Shown in pieces: positions 52,309 to 63,300 of a DNA stretch of 64,000 bases; position 1 is the stretch's first letter; every line of letters starts with the position of its first letter. Source of the DNA: Ascaphus truei (lineage: Eukaryota; Chordata; Amphibia; Anura; Ascaphidae); assembly GCA_036426205.1 (NCBI GenBank), contig CM071571.1, forward strand, positions 112,475,219 to 112,539,218. The letters run 5' to 3'. Below the pieces are notes generated by a model that was not told the DNA's origin, made no database searches, and saw only the letters and a list, made by a program, of their open reading frames with translations. The position numbers were made by a program, and so were the translations under genes.

Positions 52309-53600
52309 TTCTTAGTGTATACTGGGTGTGCGTGTCTGTAGTAGAGCTCGTGCTCACCTGCAGGTAGAACAGACCGGGGGTCTCTGAGGCTGTGATGATG
52401 GTTCCTGACGGTCTTCTCTCTCTCGCCCTGGGTGGCTGGGAACGGGTAAGGGCAGAACATAAGGGAAAAACACATATAAAGAAAACATACATGAACAATT
52501 AGAACCGTGGTGGTCCCTCCGGACCTCGGGTTCAACGCCCGGGCATAACTCTCCCTAGATGGACCCCCCTCCCACTATGTCCAGCTCCATGACCCACGTT
52601 TCCGGTCATGGGTACCCGGGGTTTTGGCGGGAATGTGGGCTAAGCCCCCCTCCCCGCCTCTGAAGCGCATGCCTACGGGTCGAGTGGTGACACTCCCCCC
52701 CCCCCGCTGGCATCTACATATCCTGTAAACCAAACAACTCATAACTGTTTAAATGTATAAATGTTTATAACTACCCCCTCCCTCCCCTCCCCCCTTTTAT
52801 AACTACTACTACTGGACTATAGCACTAATCCCCCTAACCCCACAAACACCCTTCTAACAGGCAAATCACCCATCAACATCAAACCAGCTTCTCTTCTGGT
52901 CCCAACTCCCTGGACCCCTGTTTGCCCTATGACTACTACTGTTATTATTTAGCCTGGCCCTTTTCCATTGTATCTTGAGCCTCTGCCATCTATCTCTCTC
53001 CCTCCCCCACCGCCGCCTCTATCTGTGGCTTCCACCAGGGTTCCGGTGAAATTAGTCCCGCAGCGATGGTCCAGCTCTGCTCCGGTAAATGTCCCCCCCC
53101 TCCCCATCCCCCTCCCTCTCCCTATCCTCCTCACGCGTCTCCCCAGCGGCGGAGCTCGCGTATCCCCACCAGGGAGTACCGCGTCACTTCCGGTGCGCCT
53201 CTTCTCGCGTGCCTTCCTCCTGGATCCCGATGTGCCTCTCGTCCTCGCGAGGTCTGGTCCGGTGATGTCTTCCTGCTGGGCGGATGCAGTTGAAGGCAGA
53301 CCCTCAGAAGGAGAGGGTAGGTCCACAGGTTGTGCTGAGGGCGGACCGAGGCTTGGGATCATTCCCTCCCACCGAAAACAAAGCCTCCATGAAGTTATAC
53401 GCGCCTTTCCTGGTTCTTCTTCCCGAGGTGAGTCCGTGGCGGCCATTTTAGGGGCCAGTGTTGATTGTTAATGGTTAATGGGAAATTGGTCGAGGGGAGC
53501 CCATAATTCCAAATTACCTGCCTGTGCCACCATATCACATGGGTATCCCTCGCAGGAGGGTATGAGTGATGGGTAACAGGGGCCAAGCTGGAAAGAAGCT
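52309..53600 (-). other. L1-C inter-ORF region
   Basis: Contains C-runs (for example 52,697-52,710) and a CpG-rich block (53,000-53,420). Overlapping ORFs of about 166 codons sit on both strands at 52,949-53,471 and reflect composition. The minus-strand one starts MAATDSPREEE, but has no recognised domain. Confidence 0.5.
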
Positions 53601-53664
53601 TTGATAAACATCATTGATAAACAACTTTGACAGCATCATGCCGTAACTTCAGCATCCTGGAGGC

Positions 53665-54630
53665 TTAGGGGCTCTTGTCACTCTCTCTCAACTTCTCTCT
53701 TCCTTTGTCCTTCGTGGAAGGGGGTCCGGATCCCCTCGGTGGTGAACCCGATGGGCTTGTCTCCTGGTTTGTCGGGTGGGCTGCATCCGTGGTCCCCTTT
53801 ACCCCCAACTTTTTTAGGAAGGCCGCCCCTTTGGAGGGCTGCTTCAGCACGTGTGAGCGACCATTTTAATTACTAGCAGGGCAAATGGGATGGCCCACCG
53901 GTATCGAATTTTCCGGTCTCTTAGTTCTTTAGTAATAGGCAGCACTGCTCTCCTGCGTGCCAAAGTGAGGGGGGAAATGTCCTGGAACACTGTGAGGGTG
54001 ATCCCCTCAAAGGTGATGTGGGGGGTAGCTCTCGCGATCCTGCTCACCTCCTCTTTAGTTTTGAAGTGATGCAGCCGGAGGATGATGTCTCTGGGGGGGT
54101 TCTTAGCCAGGGGATGCGATCGTAGTGCTCTGTGGCAACGGTCCATCCGCAATTCCGATTCTGTCTTGCCTGGAAGGATAGATGACATCCAACGACTCTG
54201 GATCGAGAATCTCCTCAGGGATCCCCCGAACGCGTAAGTTGTTGCGCCGGTCCCTGTTCTCGCAGTCTTCCTGCCAGGACTCCAGTTCAGCAACCCTCGC
54301 TTCCAAAGCTCCCATCCACTGACTTGTCCCTTGGTGGCATTTGGAGCTCTCCTCCATTCGCTCCTCCAGCTCTCTTGTACGGGTGCCTACTTGGAGGATA
54401 TCCCTCCTGAGCCCCTCCACCTCCCCTCTGAAAAAGGTTTTTAAATCCACTAGAAGCTGTGCGATTTCTTGCTTTATTATTCGTGAGTGTCCCCCTGTAG
54501 CCCCCTCCGGTTCTTGGGCTGAGTCTGAGTCAGAGACCGCCGATAGCTCCGCTGTCCCGGCCTTGTCTGGGCCCGTGAAATATGAGCGCACATCAGATTT
54601 GCGCCGGGCCTTCTGCCGCGTTGCTGCCAT
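53665..54630 (-). pseudogene. L1-C ORF1 (coiled coil, RRM, C-terminal domain)
   Basis: The start ATG at about 54,630 (MAATRQKARRKSDVRSYFTG) is followed by a coiled-coil stretch (EIAQLLVDLKTFFRGEVEGL ... ELEERMEESSK). The L1 ORF1 RRM signature CENRDRRNNLRVRGIPEE lies at about 54,260-54,205. After a frame change come the C-terminal domain blocks RDIILRLHHFKTKEEV and FQDISPLTLARRRAVLP (about 54,090-53,940) and RYRWAIPFAL. A Pro/Ser-rich end lies at 53,850-53,665. It encodes the nucleic-acid-binding chaperone of L1 elements. At least one frameshift, near 54,180, disables it. Confidence 0.87.
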
Positions 54631-54784
54631 GACTCCTCCGGTATGATTATGTGTTCCGGTGCTTATCGGGAGCATCTGGGTAGTATTTGTGAGCTTATTG
54701 GTTTGTATTAATATCGATTTATTTGCATTAAACTGCCGACGGTTGGCGGAGCTGTGAGGTTACACTACCATATCCAACTCGTCG

Positions 54785-55678
54785 CGCATGCGCACCAAGA
54801 CTAAATTTTTAAAGCTTCCAGTGACTGAGCTCATGATTAGAACCAACGCTAACACCACCCTAACCCCTGTCACAAGTTTTAAATACCTGGGCTTATGGTT
54901 TGACTCCCACTTAACATTCGGGATGCACATTGATACCCTGACAACCAAGACCTATGCCAAACTAGGGGTACTTTACAGGAACAAATCCTCCTTAAGTCTC
55001 CTGGTCAGAAAGCGTATCGCACAGCAGATGCTAATGCCAATTATTGACTATGGAGACATAGTATATGGCTCGGCACCTCAAACCCACCTTAGCAAACTTG
55101 ACACCCTCTACAATTAAATTTGTCGTTTTGTTCACCAATGCAACTACAACACACATCACTGCGATATGCTCAAAGAACTAGATTGATCATCACTAGAGTC
55201 TAGGCGCAAAGTTCACCTTTCCTGTCTTGCCTTTAAATTCTTCATGGGCAAGCTACCCAGCTATCTGAACAAGCTCCTCACCCCTACCACTTGCAGCACT
55301 TATCACCTGAGATCAGACTCCAAAAGACTGTTCATGGTCCCAAGGCTCAACTAAGTATCCGGACGTTCCTCCTTCTCCTACCGTGCATCCCAAAACTGGA
55401 ACAACCTACCAGAGACTCTCACATCCACCACCAGTTTAAGTTCGTTCAAATCTAAGGCTGTCTCACATTTTAATCTGGTCTGTAACTGTTTCATATGCAA
55501 ATAATATATATTTTCTTTAACTGTGCACGCAATGTCTTGTATATAATGTATACCCTGTTCATTTATGTAACTGTATTTGTAACCATGTATTATTTGTTTT
55601 ACTCTGTGCCCAGGACATACTTGAAAACGAGAGGTAACTCTCAATGTATTACTTCCTGGTAAAATATTTTATAAATAA
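54785..55678 (+). pseudogene. L2-B, RT C-terminal part and 3' end
   Basis: Resumes the L2-like ORF2 with TPVTSFKYLGLWFDSHLTFG (RT thumb), then RIAQQMLMPIIDYGDIVYGS. Frame breaks follow from 55,117, and the last block is SYRASQNWNNLPETLTS and SLSSFKSKAVSHF. The 3' UTR ends TTACTTCCTGGTAAAATATT and ATAAATAAA at about 55,678, where gypsy-2 pol resumes. The central RT is missing between 50,733 and here, so more than a simple L1 insertion may have happened. Confidence 0.85.
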
Positions 55679-56640
55679 ATGATATGCGGTGTTTACGCGG
55701 CCGGCGAAGAAAGCCCTGTTTCCACCCAAACTGGTGACAGGCCCGAGGACGTGAGTAACCGCGTGGGACCGGTAGCACTGATCCGGGTGATAGTAGACGG
55801 TATCTACTCCTCCGCGCTACTGGACACAGGATCTCAAGTGACCATCATATATCGAGGATTTTATGATCGACACCTCCAGAAGCGGCCTCTGAAATCGGCC
55901 GGGCATATCAAAGTAAGAGGAATAAGCAATGACGACTACCCCATCGACGGCATAGTAACTGTGGGCCTGGAAATACAACAGCTCAATACTGGAAAGTCCC
56001 ACCCCATGAATGTGGACGCCTTGGTGTGCCCCGAACCCAAAGACCCACCTAAGTATCCTATCATCCTAGGCACGAATGCGGACATTGTACAAGCCATTAT
56101 CCGGGCCTACCTACAAGAAACTAATGAATTGCCCATGTCCAGCCTACAGCTGCAGCTTGTCCAGGTGAATCTGGACTCCCCTCTGACACCCTCAGAGGAC
56201 TATGGACTGTTGTTCTGCGGCCGCGGGGGGCTGACCAGACTTTTACCAGGAGAGACGCAGAGGGTACCCGCCTGGTGTGCATACGCCGAACGAATAGACG
56301 GGGAGCATCTCTTTTCCCTAGAAAGCACGCCAGAAGAAGATGTCCGCCGAGGATATCGGCTGGTACCGGAATTCCGGGATTGGCCGACCGCCATCCCCCG
56401 TCGGATTAATGTGATGGTTCAGAATCTTTCGCCATTTCCCATGGCCATCGACGCAGGACAGAAAATAGGGTGGATTTACCCCGTCAGCTCGGTAGATGAA
56501 GCAGTACAAGTAAAGGCTACCCAAGTGGAAGATCCCGGTTCACACCTAGACTTTGACTTTGGCTCGTCCAGACAGTCCGACGCCTGGAAGGAATGCTACG
56601 AGTGCAGCTGGAAGAGAGACGATCAGTATTCTCTACCGGG
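55679..56640 (+). pseudogene. gypsy-2 protease and pol N-terminal region
   Basis: The frame from MICGVYAAGEE holds an aspartic protease site SSALLDTGSQVTIIYRGF (DTGS at 55,823-55,834) and a flap-like region. A spacer with RRINVMVQNLSPFPM and GQKIGWIYPV follows, as seen before RT in several vertebrate gypsy lineages. The frame shifts near 56,640 into RT. Confidence 0.85.
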
Positions 56641-57950
56641 GAGATGGATGTGGGGTGCAGCCGCAGTGCTCAACACACTATTCGGATGAATGATACAAAG
56701 CCCTTCAGGGAACGTTCCCGTCGGCTCGCTCCTAGAGACGTAGATGATGTACGGGCGGTCCTCGTGATGGAAGAAGCTGGAATCGTCATGGAGTCACAAA
56801 GCCCTTACGCTTCACCCATAGTGGTAGTGAGAAAGAAGAATGGGACCGTGAGGTTATGCGTAGATTACCGGACACTGAACAATCGGACGGTACCGGACCA
56901 GTATAATCTTCCCCGCATAGAAGAAATCCTGGACACCCTACATGGAAGAAAATGGTTCAGTGTACTGGACCTCAGGTCTGCCTACTACCAGGTACCCATG
57001 AGTCCCACGGACCAAGAGAAAACGGCGTTAATTTGTCCACTGGGGTTCTACCAATTCACCCGTTTGCCCCAAGGTATATGTGGGGCCCCCGCCACATTCC
57101 AGCGGCTAATGGAGAAGACTTTAGGTGACTTGAATCCCCGAGACTGTCTCGTGTATTTGGATGACATCATAGTCTTCGGGAAAACTCTGGAGGAACACGA
57201 GGCTCGGCTCCTGAAAGTACTTGACCGATTAGCTCAAGAAGGGCTCAAGCTCTCCCTGGATAAATGCCGCTTCTGCAGGACATTGGTGACTTACGTGGGA
57301 CACATAGTGTCCGCCGAGGGTATTGCCACTGATCCCGCCAAAATAGAAGCCGTCATCAATTGACCCCGACCTGACAATGTGGGGGAGTTGCGGTCATTCC
57401 TGGGATTCTGCGGATACTATTGCAGGTTTGTGGAGGGATATTCCCTATGGGCCAAAGCCCTTAACAGTCTTCTCAAAATATATCCGGAAGACACCGGCCA
57501 GAAGGCCACGGCAGCCCGACAGCCCTTCGGGGACAAATAGACGACAGAGTGCGAGCAAGCCTTCAAGGACCTGAAACAGAGTTTGACTGTGGCCCCCGTG
57601 TTGGCCTATGCAGACCCGAGCAACCGTATATATTACATGTGGATGCTAGCCTAGGCGGGTTAGGGGTGGTGTTACACCAAAAATATCCTGAGGGACTGCG
57701 ACCCATAGCTTATATCAGCCGCAGTCTTACCACCAGTGAACAGAACTACCCCGTGCACAAGCTCGAGTTCTTGGCCCTCAAGTGGGCCATTGTAGACAAA
57801 CTTCGTGATTACCTGTACGGGGTGTCGTTTGAGGTGCGGACCGACAACAATCTGCTCACCTATATCATGACCTAAGCCAAACTCGACGCGGCCGGCCACC
57901 GCTGGCTGGCCGCCCTCTTCAACTACAACTTCACCCTGAAATATAAACCG
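56641..57950 (+). pseudogene. gypsy-2 reverse transcriptase and RNase H
   Basis: RT is intact through all core motifs: GIVMESQSPYASPIVVVRKK, WFSVLDLRSAYYQVPM, FTRLPQGICGAPATFQRLM and LVYLDDIIVFG (YLDD 57,154-57,165). It ends with a TGA at 57,361, probably a former Trp. The connection domain follows (FLGFCGYYCRFVEGY, about 57,397-57,441) with a stop near 57,538. RNase H begins LHVDASLGGLGVVL (about 57,630) with EFLALKWAIVDK and RTDNNLLTY, and a stop at 57,873 precedes the ADALSRR end (about 57,970). Only a few lesions, so the element is moderately young. Confidence 0.92.
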
Positions 57951-59357
57951 GGCCCCTTGAACATTGGGGCTGACGCCCTGTCTAGACGACCGGGGCTGGC
58001 CGCCACCCCCGAGGAACGACCAATGGGAAGAAATCCCGGGGCCTGGGATAAGGGCTCTGTGTTGTACCGCTGCCATAGTTAATGATCAAGTGGCGTTCTC
58101 TGAATTAAGGGATGCGCATCCACCATTATCCCGGAAGCCTATCGAGACCCGAGTGGTATGCACATCACTCTGGACAAGATCATAGCCTGGAAAGATATGG
58201 TGCGCTACCAAGAACAAGACCCGGTCACAGGGGCCATTCGCTATGCTATCCGGAAAAATCGCCCGGCCCTCCTCAGACAGGCTCCGGGTGATGTAGGAGG
58301 TATACTGATGCGAGAAGCCGACAAATTCGAAATACGGGACAATTTGCTATACCGAGTTGTAGAGTACCATAATCACCCGAACAGGAGGCAATTAGTACTA
58401 CCAAAAATATTACAGTACTTGGTACTGAGGGCACTACACGATGAACACGGTCATCTGGGGGTCGACAAGACTTTTGGATTGGTGAGAGATCGTTTTTTCT
58501 GGCCAAAAATGAGAGAAGAAGTAGAGCATCACTGTCGACGGTGTGTGCGGTGCATTCAGCGGAAAACATTGCCCACCAGGGCCACCCCAATGGGCCACTT
58601 AAAAAGCACCGGGCCTATGGACTTAGTATGCATGGACTTCCTATGTATTGAACCCGATAGCCGAGGCATCGGCAACATGCTGGTCATCACTGATCACTAC
58701 ACTAGATATGCCCAGGCCTTCCCGACGAAAGACCAAAAAGCTATTACGGTTGCCAAGGTGCTCTGGGAAAAGTACTTCATGCATTACGGGCTCCCCCAAC
58801 GACTACACTCCGATCAAGGTCGAGACTTTGAAAGTAACTTGATAAGAGAACTACTAAAAATCTTACATATCACTAAATCCCGAACTACCCCATTTCACTC
58901 AGAAGGGGACGCCCTGCCGGAGCGATTCAACCGCACGTTATTGGACATGTTAGGCACGTTAACGGGAGTAGAAAAAACTGAATGGAGTCGCCATGTGGAA
59001 ACATTAGTACACGCTTACAATTGCAATCGACACGATTCCTTGGGGTTCTCTCTGTACTTTCTAATGTTTGGTCATGGAGCCCGACTGCCGGTGGATATAC
59101 AGTTAAGAGTCTCCACGGACAGGGTGCATAATACTACTCATTTACGATATGTACAGAGGCTGCAAGAGAATCTACAACGGGCCTACCTGCAGGCCGAGAA
59201 ATCTACCGAAAAGCTGAACGCTGGGAATAAATGGCGGTATGATCATAAAGTCAAACACAGAGACATTAAACCAGGAGACGCCGTGCTCCTCCGTAATCTG
59301 GGAGTACGGGGAAACATAAATTGGCTGACCAATGGAGGGAGGGAGTGTACGAGGTAG
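57951..59357 (+). pseudogene. gypsy-2 integrase
   Basis: The zinc-binding H2C2 region (HDEHGHLGVDKTFGLVRDR, then HHCRRCVRCIQRK) spans about 58,437-58,565. The catalytic core has Asp in VCMDFLCI (58,628-58,651), Asp in LHSDQGRDFES and Glu in DALPERFNRTLL, a DD35E-type set with all three residues present. The C-terminal domain continues to DAVLLRNLGVRGN and a stop at 59,355-59,357. No chromodomain is visible, unlike the gypsy at 12 kb. From 59,358 another frame carries the tail. Confidence 0.9.
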
Positions 59358-60042
59358 CATCACAGATGCCCGGCCTTCCGGTTTATCGTATTAAGGACTC
59401 AGAGGGTCGGGTGAAGACCTGGCACTGAAATCATTTGCTACCTATTCCAAGAGTCGAAGAGGGGGATTTGGAGTGCACTGCATCATCATTGGATGGGGAG
59501 ATGACATTGAGGGAAGACGAGCCGGGGCCAGGGATCTCAATCTCTCAGGAAGACCCACAAGAGGGAACCTCTCAAAGGGGCCCTCAACAGAAAGCACCTC
59601 CCAGTGGAGCTACGGGTAAAGGGCTCACGGAGCACACGCCCCATGGGGTGGCTCCGGAAAGTTCATCACTGGACCCGCTGAGTCCATGTTTTGTACCAAG
59701 TCATGATAATATAGAGACTGTAATCCCCACAAGGGAAGAACCTTAGCATCAAGACCAAGATAGTCATTCTCCCGAGGGAGTGACCGAGCAACAGTTAAGG
59801 CGAAGTCAAAGGAATTGGCAGCCTCCAATGAGGATGTCCTATGATCAGTTTGGGGCACCCCACTATGAGGCTCAGCAGTGGGCTCGCAATCGAGTAAAAT
59901 CAGTGATTGTGATGTTTAGCGAAATGTACAATCTGATGTAGGATGGGGAGAATGTCGTATGTTATGCATTTTCATTATATAACGTTGTACCAGTTTAAAG
60001 GTATTGTCCAAGCGGGGTCGTTGGAATCCACAGGGGGGAGGA
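59358..60042 (+). pseudogene. gypsy-2 3' tail of pol and polypurine tract
   Basis: A Pro/Glu/Ser/Gln-rich tail (EEGDLECTASSLDGEMTLRE ... VIPTREEP) runs to a stop at 59,744. The remaining sequence ends with the polypurine tract CAGGGGGGAGGA (60,031-60,042), immediately before the LTR. No env-like ORF (signal peptide or membrane anchor) is seen. Confidence 0.7.
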
Positions 60043-60261
60043 TGTCGCCAGGACCCCCTTTGCCCGACATTTGTTGTTTTGGTATGGGAGAGTGCCGCAG
60101 TAGGGAACGCTCCGATATCGGAGGTTCCGCGATAGAGGGAGCTACCATGTTGAAGGAGGTTGTGCATGCGCGGGCATAATGGCAAAGCCCTCGAAGGAGG
60201 AGAGCTCTGATAGGAGGGAGGCCAGGGAACTACGGGTCCCAGCAGCCCCACGGACCCTCGT
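60043..60261 (+). mobile_element. gypsy-2 3' LTR, truncated
   Basis: 219 bp matching 47,813-48,031 with few substitutions, then sequence diverges after ACCCTCGT. Confidence 0.85.
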
Positions 60262-62024
60262 CCAGGTAAATAATGGGTATTTTGCTCGAATAAAGTGTGC
60301 GGTGCAGTACTATCCCTGCAGGGTTAAATGGCAGTATACTGAGATCTACCAAGCGGATATTCAGCTCCTGACTTCTGTCCCTAAAAACATACCCCTACTT
60401 CACTATGGGGGGAGAGAGGTGGGGAGAGAAAATAAAAGAGTGAAAGAAGACCCTCGGCATTTACCTGAGCTGTCCCTATGGGAGCGTAATCCGATGTTCT
60501 GAGCCTGATGGCTGTGTGATGCCGCTCTGCACTCTGCGTGCTCGTCGGGAGGAAAAAACAAGCCGGACTCGATCAGCATGATGTAAGCCTTGATTACAGG
60601 GCTTTTTTCTGTGATAAATATTTTTTATTAGTACCATCTGCACTATCCTGGTCTTTCTTATTTCCCTGGGTGCTACTGAACTGTGGCACATCCACCCACA
60701 TTTGCCACAGTTTTGGAATGCCTTATATTTCTTACGTTTGTGAGTATAATTATGGAGGTTCCACACATGGCCTAAATTGTCCTACAGTACTGTTCTATGT
60801 CAGTTCTTTCTCTCTTTTTTGTTAATCCCTCGCTCCCCTAATTTCTGTGAATACTACAACTGCCAAACTCTCTCCACTAAAGCAGCACTACACGAACTGA
60901 AAGACCAGACTCATTCAGATATTTAAACCACCCAAACTCATCCATCTCTCCTATATACCTGATTTTTACTGCCAACTGTTTCCTTTAAGATAGCATATGA
61001 CTAAACCATTTACAATGTGATGGTCATCAGTGGTTTAGGACAGCACCTTCAGTACCTCAGCAATTGCTATTACAGATGTACAGTAGCAGGATTAATTGTT
61101 CCTTTGGTGGATATGGCGAGATATGTTGTAATTATCTGCACCAAGACTTCTTTTGAATTCTTTAAAACTCAGGGATACAAAATGTTGTGTTTCTTGGAGA
61201 ACAATAAGCGCGCAACATTTGCACATGCATAGTATGATTTTTGAAACAACTCCACTCTGTAGTTCATAAATACCACACATATAATCTAGTAGAGTAATGT
61301 TTAACTCATGCTTTCTTGAATATCAGCTGAAAAATGATGATTATATAGCATATTTTCATAATGTGCAAAGCAGTTAACACAAAGTAGAGTCACGTTAGAC
61401 CAAAGTAACAAGAACTATGGAAAAATAACCTCAAGGCATATTTAGCACATTTGAAAATCACAATTTAATTCATGATTAAAGTATCCTATGCCAAAGGTTA
61501 TTTCCCATTGAAGTGTTACACTTAATTATGTTTAAACATGCTGATGAGCTGTTCTTCCTCCACTTTTTTCCATTTTAAGCAAGAAAATCAATGCAATGGG
61601 TGGGCTAATATTTTAACATTTAATCTAGTTGCTGTCAGTAATTGCTTGATCTTTTTTATATGAATAGTGTAGCTGAAAAAAGCTATGTAAAATATGAACA
61701 TGATTTATGAATACAAAGTATGGATATTGTAGTTAGAATATTTAAAACAAATGTAAATTGGCACTGTATGGTCTGAAAATTATGATACATTATTGTGCAT
61801 ACATTATAAAACTAAAACCAAGAGTTCTTATAAAAGGATTCGTTATTTTATTATTTTACTATGAGGAAAATTGTTACAACTATTAGTATTAAATGCATGT
61901 ATTTAGATTTGTAAGTTTTGATAAAATTGCTATGCTTCAAAATATAAAGTACAATTAAAGAATGCTAAAATATCAAGTGTTGTAGTATTTACTGTAGCAG
62001 AATATATAAGTGAGGGATATTATT
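60262..62024. other. No gene recognised; mostly AT-rich
   Basis: A 107-codon frame (60,179-60,502) begins in the LTR and continues into unrecognised sequence (GYFARIKCAVQYYPCRVKWQ ...). It is possibly a scrap of another element. From 60,550 to 62,024 the DNA is AT-rich with no repeat family that I recognise. Confidence 0.4.
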
Positions 62025-62410
62025 TAAGGCCGCGGACATGGTGCAGGGAAGAGCGTGAGCAGGCTGACGCTATGCTCTCTGTCTCAAGCAGGCTTTTTCG
62101 TTGTCCCTGCCCAGGAAGGAATGAGCAGGGAAGGGTCAGCGGACGCAGTGTGACCGTGGGCGAGTGAGGAGGGCAAAATGGACGGACGGCCCTGAGGCGG
62201 AGCGTGAAGGTGTGTAGTGCGCCACGTCAGTTGGTGCCGACATCATGGAATGCCATTGGATTTGGCAGCACGTGACCGGCCCTGTGCTTCCCTCAGTGGG
62301 AAAACTAAAATTGGGTTGTCGGCTGAAATTCACAAAACCCATGAGCCTGCGAAGGAGAGAAAGCGTGCTGATAGGATAATATTCCTCAGCGAGCTCAGCC
62401 CGGTCTTTTG
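62025..62410. repeat. CpG-containing MITE-like block
   Basis: A GC-richer island in AT-rich DNA. It begins AAGGCCGCGGACATGGTGC and includes GCAGGGAAGAGCG / CAGGGAAGGGTC and TTGTCGGCTG strings. It resembles the block at 4,236-4,585 in its GGCCG opening and overall style. Confidence 0.4.
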
Positions 62411-63300
62411 ACCAAGTCGAGGCTTACAGCAATGGAATTACTAATGCATGTAAAGAAAAAGAAAAGTGCCCAGTTTTTTTACAGCACCTGATGTTGAATG
62501 ACCATATTCTAATTGTAATTAATTCACAAAAATCGGAATCTAATGAGATTTGCATGTTCCTTTCAGCTGAAGATTTATGCAATCGTTTTAAAAATGTAGA
62601 TTCCTTTTTTTTTCTGTGAATGTAATCCAAATCCGCAAACTGATTCATTATGGCAGGGGGAGTACATAAATAGAATACACAAGTGCCAGCACTCACTGTC
62701 TATAAGAAAAGCTCTACTAAAAGAGTATGCCTGAAATATGCAATGTTTTAATGAGAACACAAGTAAAAATGACTTGGAGTTGCAAATCACATTGGAAAGG
62801 GGGGGAAGTGGGAGTGGGAAGGAAAGGAGTCAAGGTGACAACACTCTACAAAAAACAAAAGGAAGGGGAAAGCACACTAAAAGGATGAGGTGTACGGTAA
62901 GAGGGGCAAACAACCGTTTTGAGGTGCTAACCTCTTTCTCAAGCCCGTTCCCTCTGATCCAAAGTACCAGAGGTACTTCCCTATATCCTCACTCCCCTAT
63001 ATACAATGCACCTGTCCTACAATAAGGAAACAACTGATATTGATCAGGTGAAGGCTATTGGTAATACAATACAGCAATACAGCAAAACAAGACAGCAATA
63101 AAGCAATCAAGATCCAGTAAAGACCCCCTGTATACCCTTAAAGTCTTTACAATAAGAATCAACAGTATATGAGCCAGCAAGGGATTAGCAACACAGAAGT
63201 AGTAATCCAGCCATAATGGGAGAAAAGCAAAAGGAGTCCAAGATAAAGCAAATGTGCAAGTCAAGAAAGCAACCCGTACTTTCCTGAGTCACTGCTCCTC
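62411..63300. other. No gene; unassigned repeat fragments
   Basis: Includes CAACCGTTTTGAGGTGCTAACC (about 62,912) followed by TCTTTCTCAAGCCC, of the same general 'CGTTT...' style as other dispersed repeats here, and AATACAGCAATACAGCAA short repeats near 63,070. No coding motif. Confidence 0.4.

Larger units (their letters stand above)
50734..54784 (-). mobile_element. L1/Tx1-like LINE 'L1-C' inserted in L2-B
   Basis: Minus-strand element with ORF1 (about 54,630-53,665), endonuclease (52,308-51,550), linker and a piece of the RT C-terminus (51,070-50,735). The RT core is deleted and the 3' end is missing, unlike the usual 5' truncation. Both borders lie in CATGCG/GCGCAC strings, but no clean target duplication can be named. 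Confidence 0.85.
47813..60261 (+). mobile_element. Ty3/gypsy retrotransposon 'gypsy-2' with nested LINEs
   Basis: The LTR starts match (TGTAGCCGGGACCCCC at 47,813, TGTCGCCAGGACCCCC at 60,043), and the two copies agree closely over the 219 bp available. Between them lie gag (48,978-49,985) and pol (55,679-59,357) of one element. They are separated by an inserted L2-like LINE that itself carries an L1-like LINE. The 3' LTR is cut after ACCCTCGT, so the target duplication cannot be checked. Confidence 0.88.

Noticed and set aside
52949..53471. Pair of ~166-codon ORFs on opposite strands
   Set aside because: Composition-driven GC-rich region between L1-C ORF1 and ORF2, with no known ORF at this place.
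59435..60042. Envelope gene downstream of gypsy-2 integrase
   Set aside because: The tail is Pro/Gln/Glu-rich, without a signal peptide, cysteine pattern or membrane anchor, and is followed directly by the polypurine tract.
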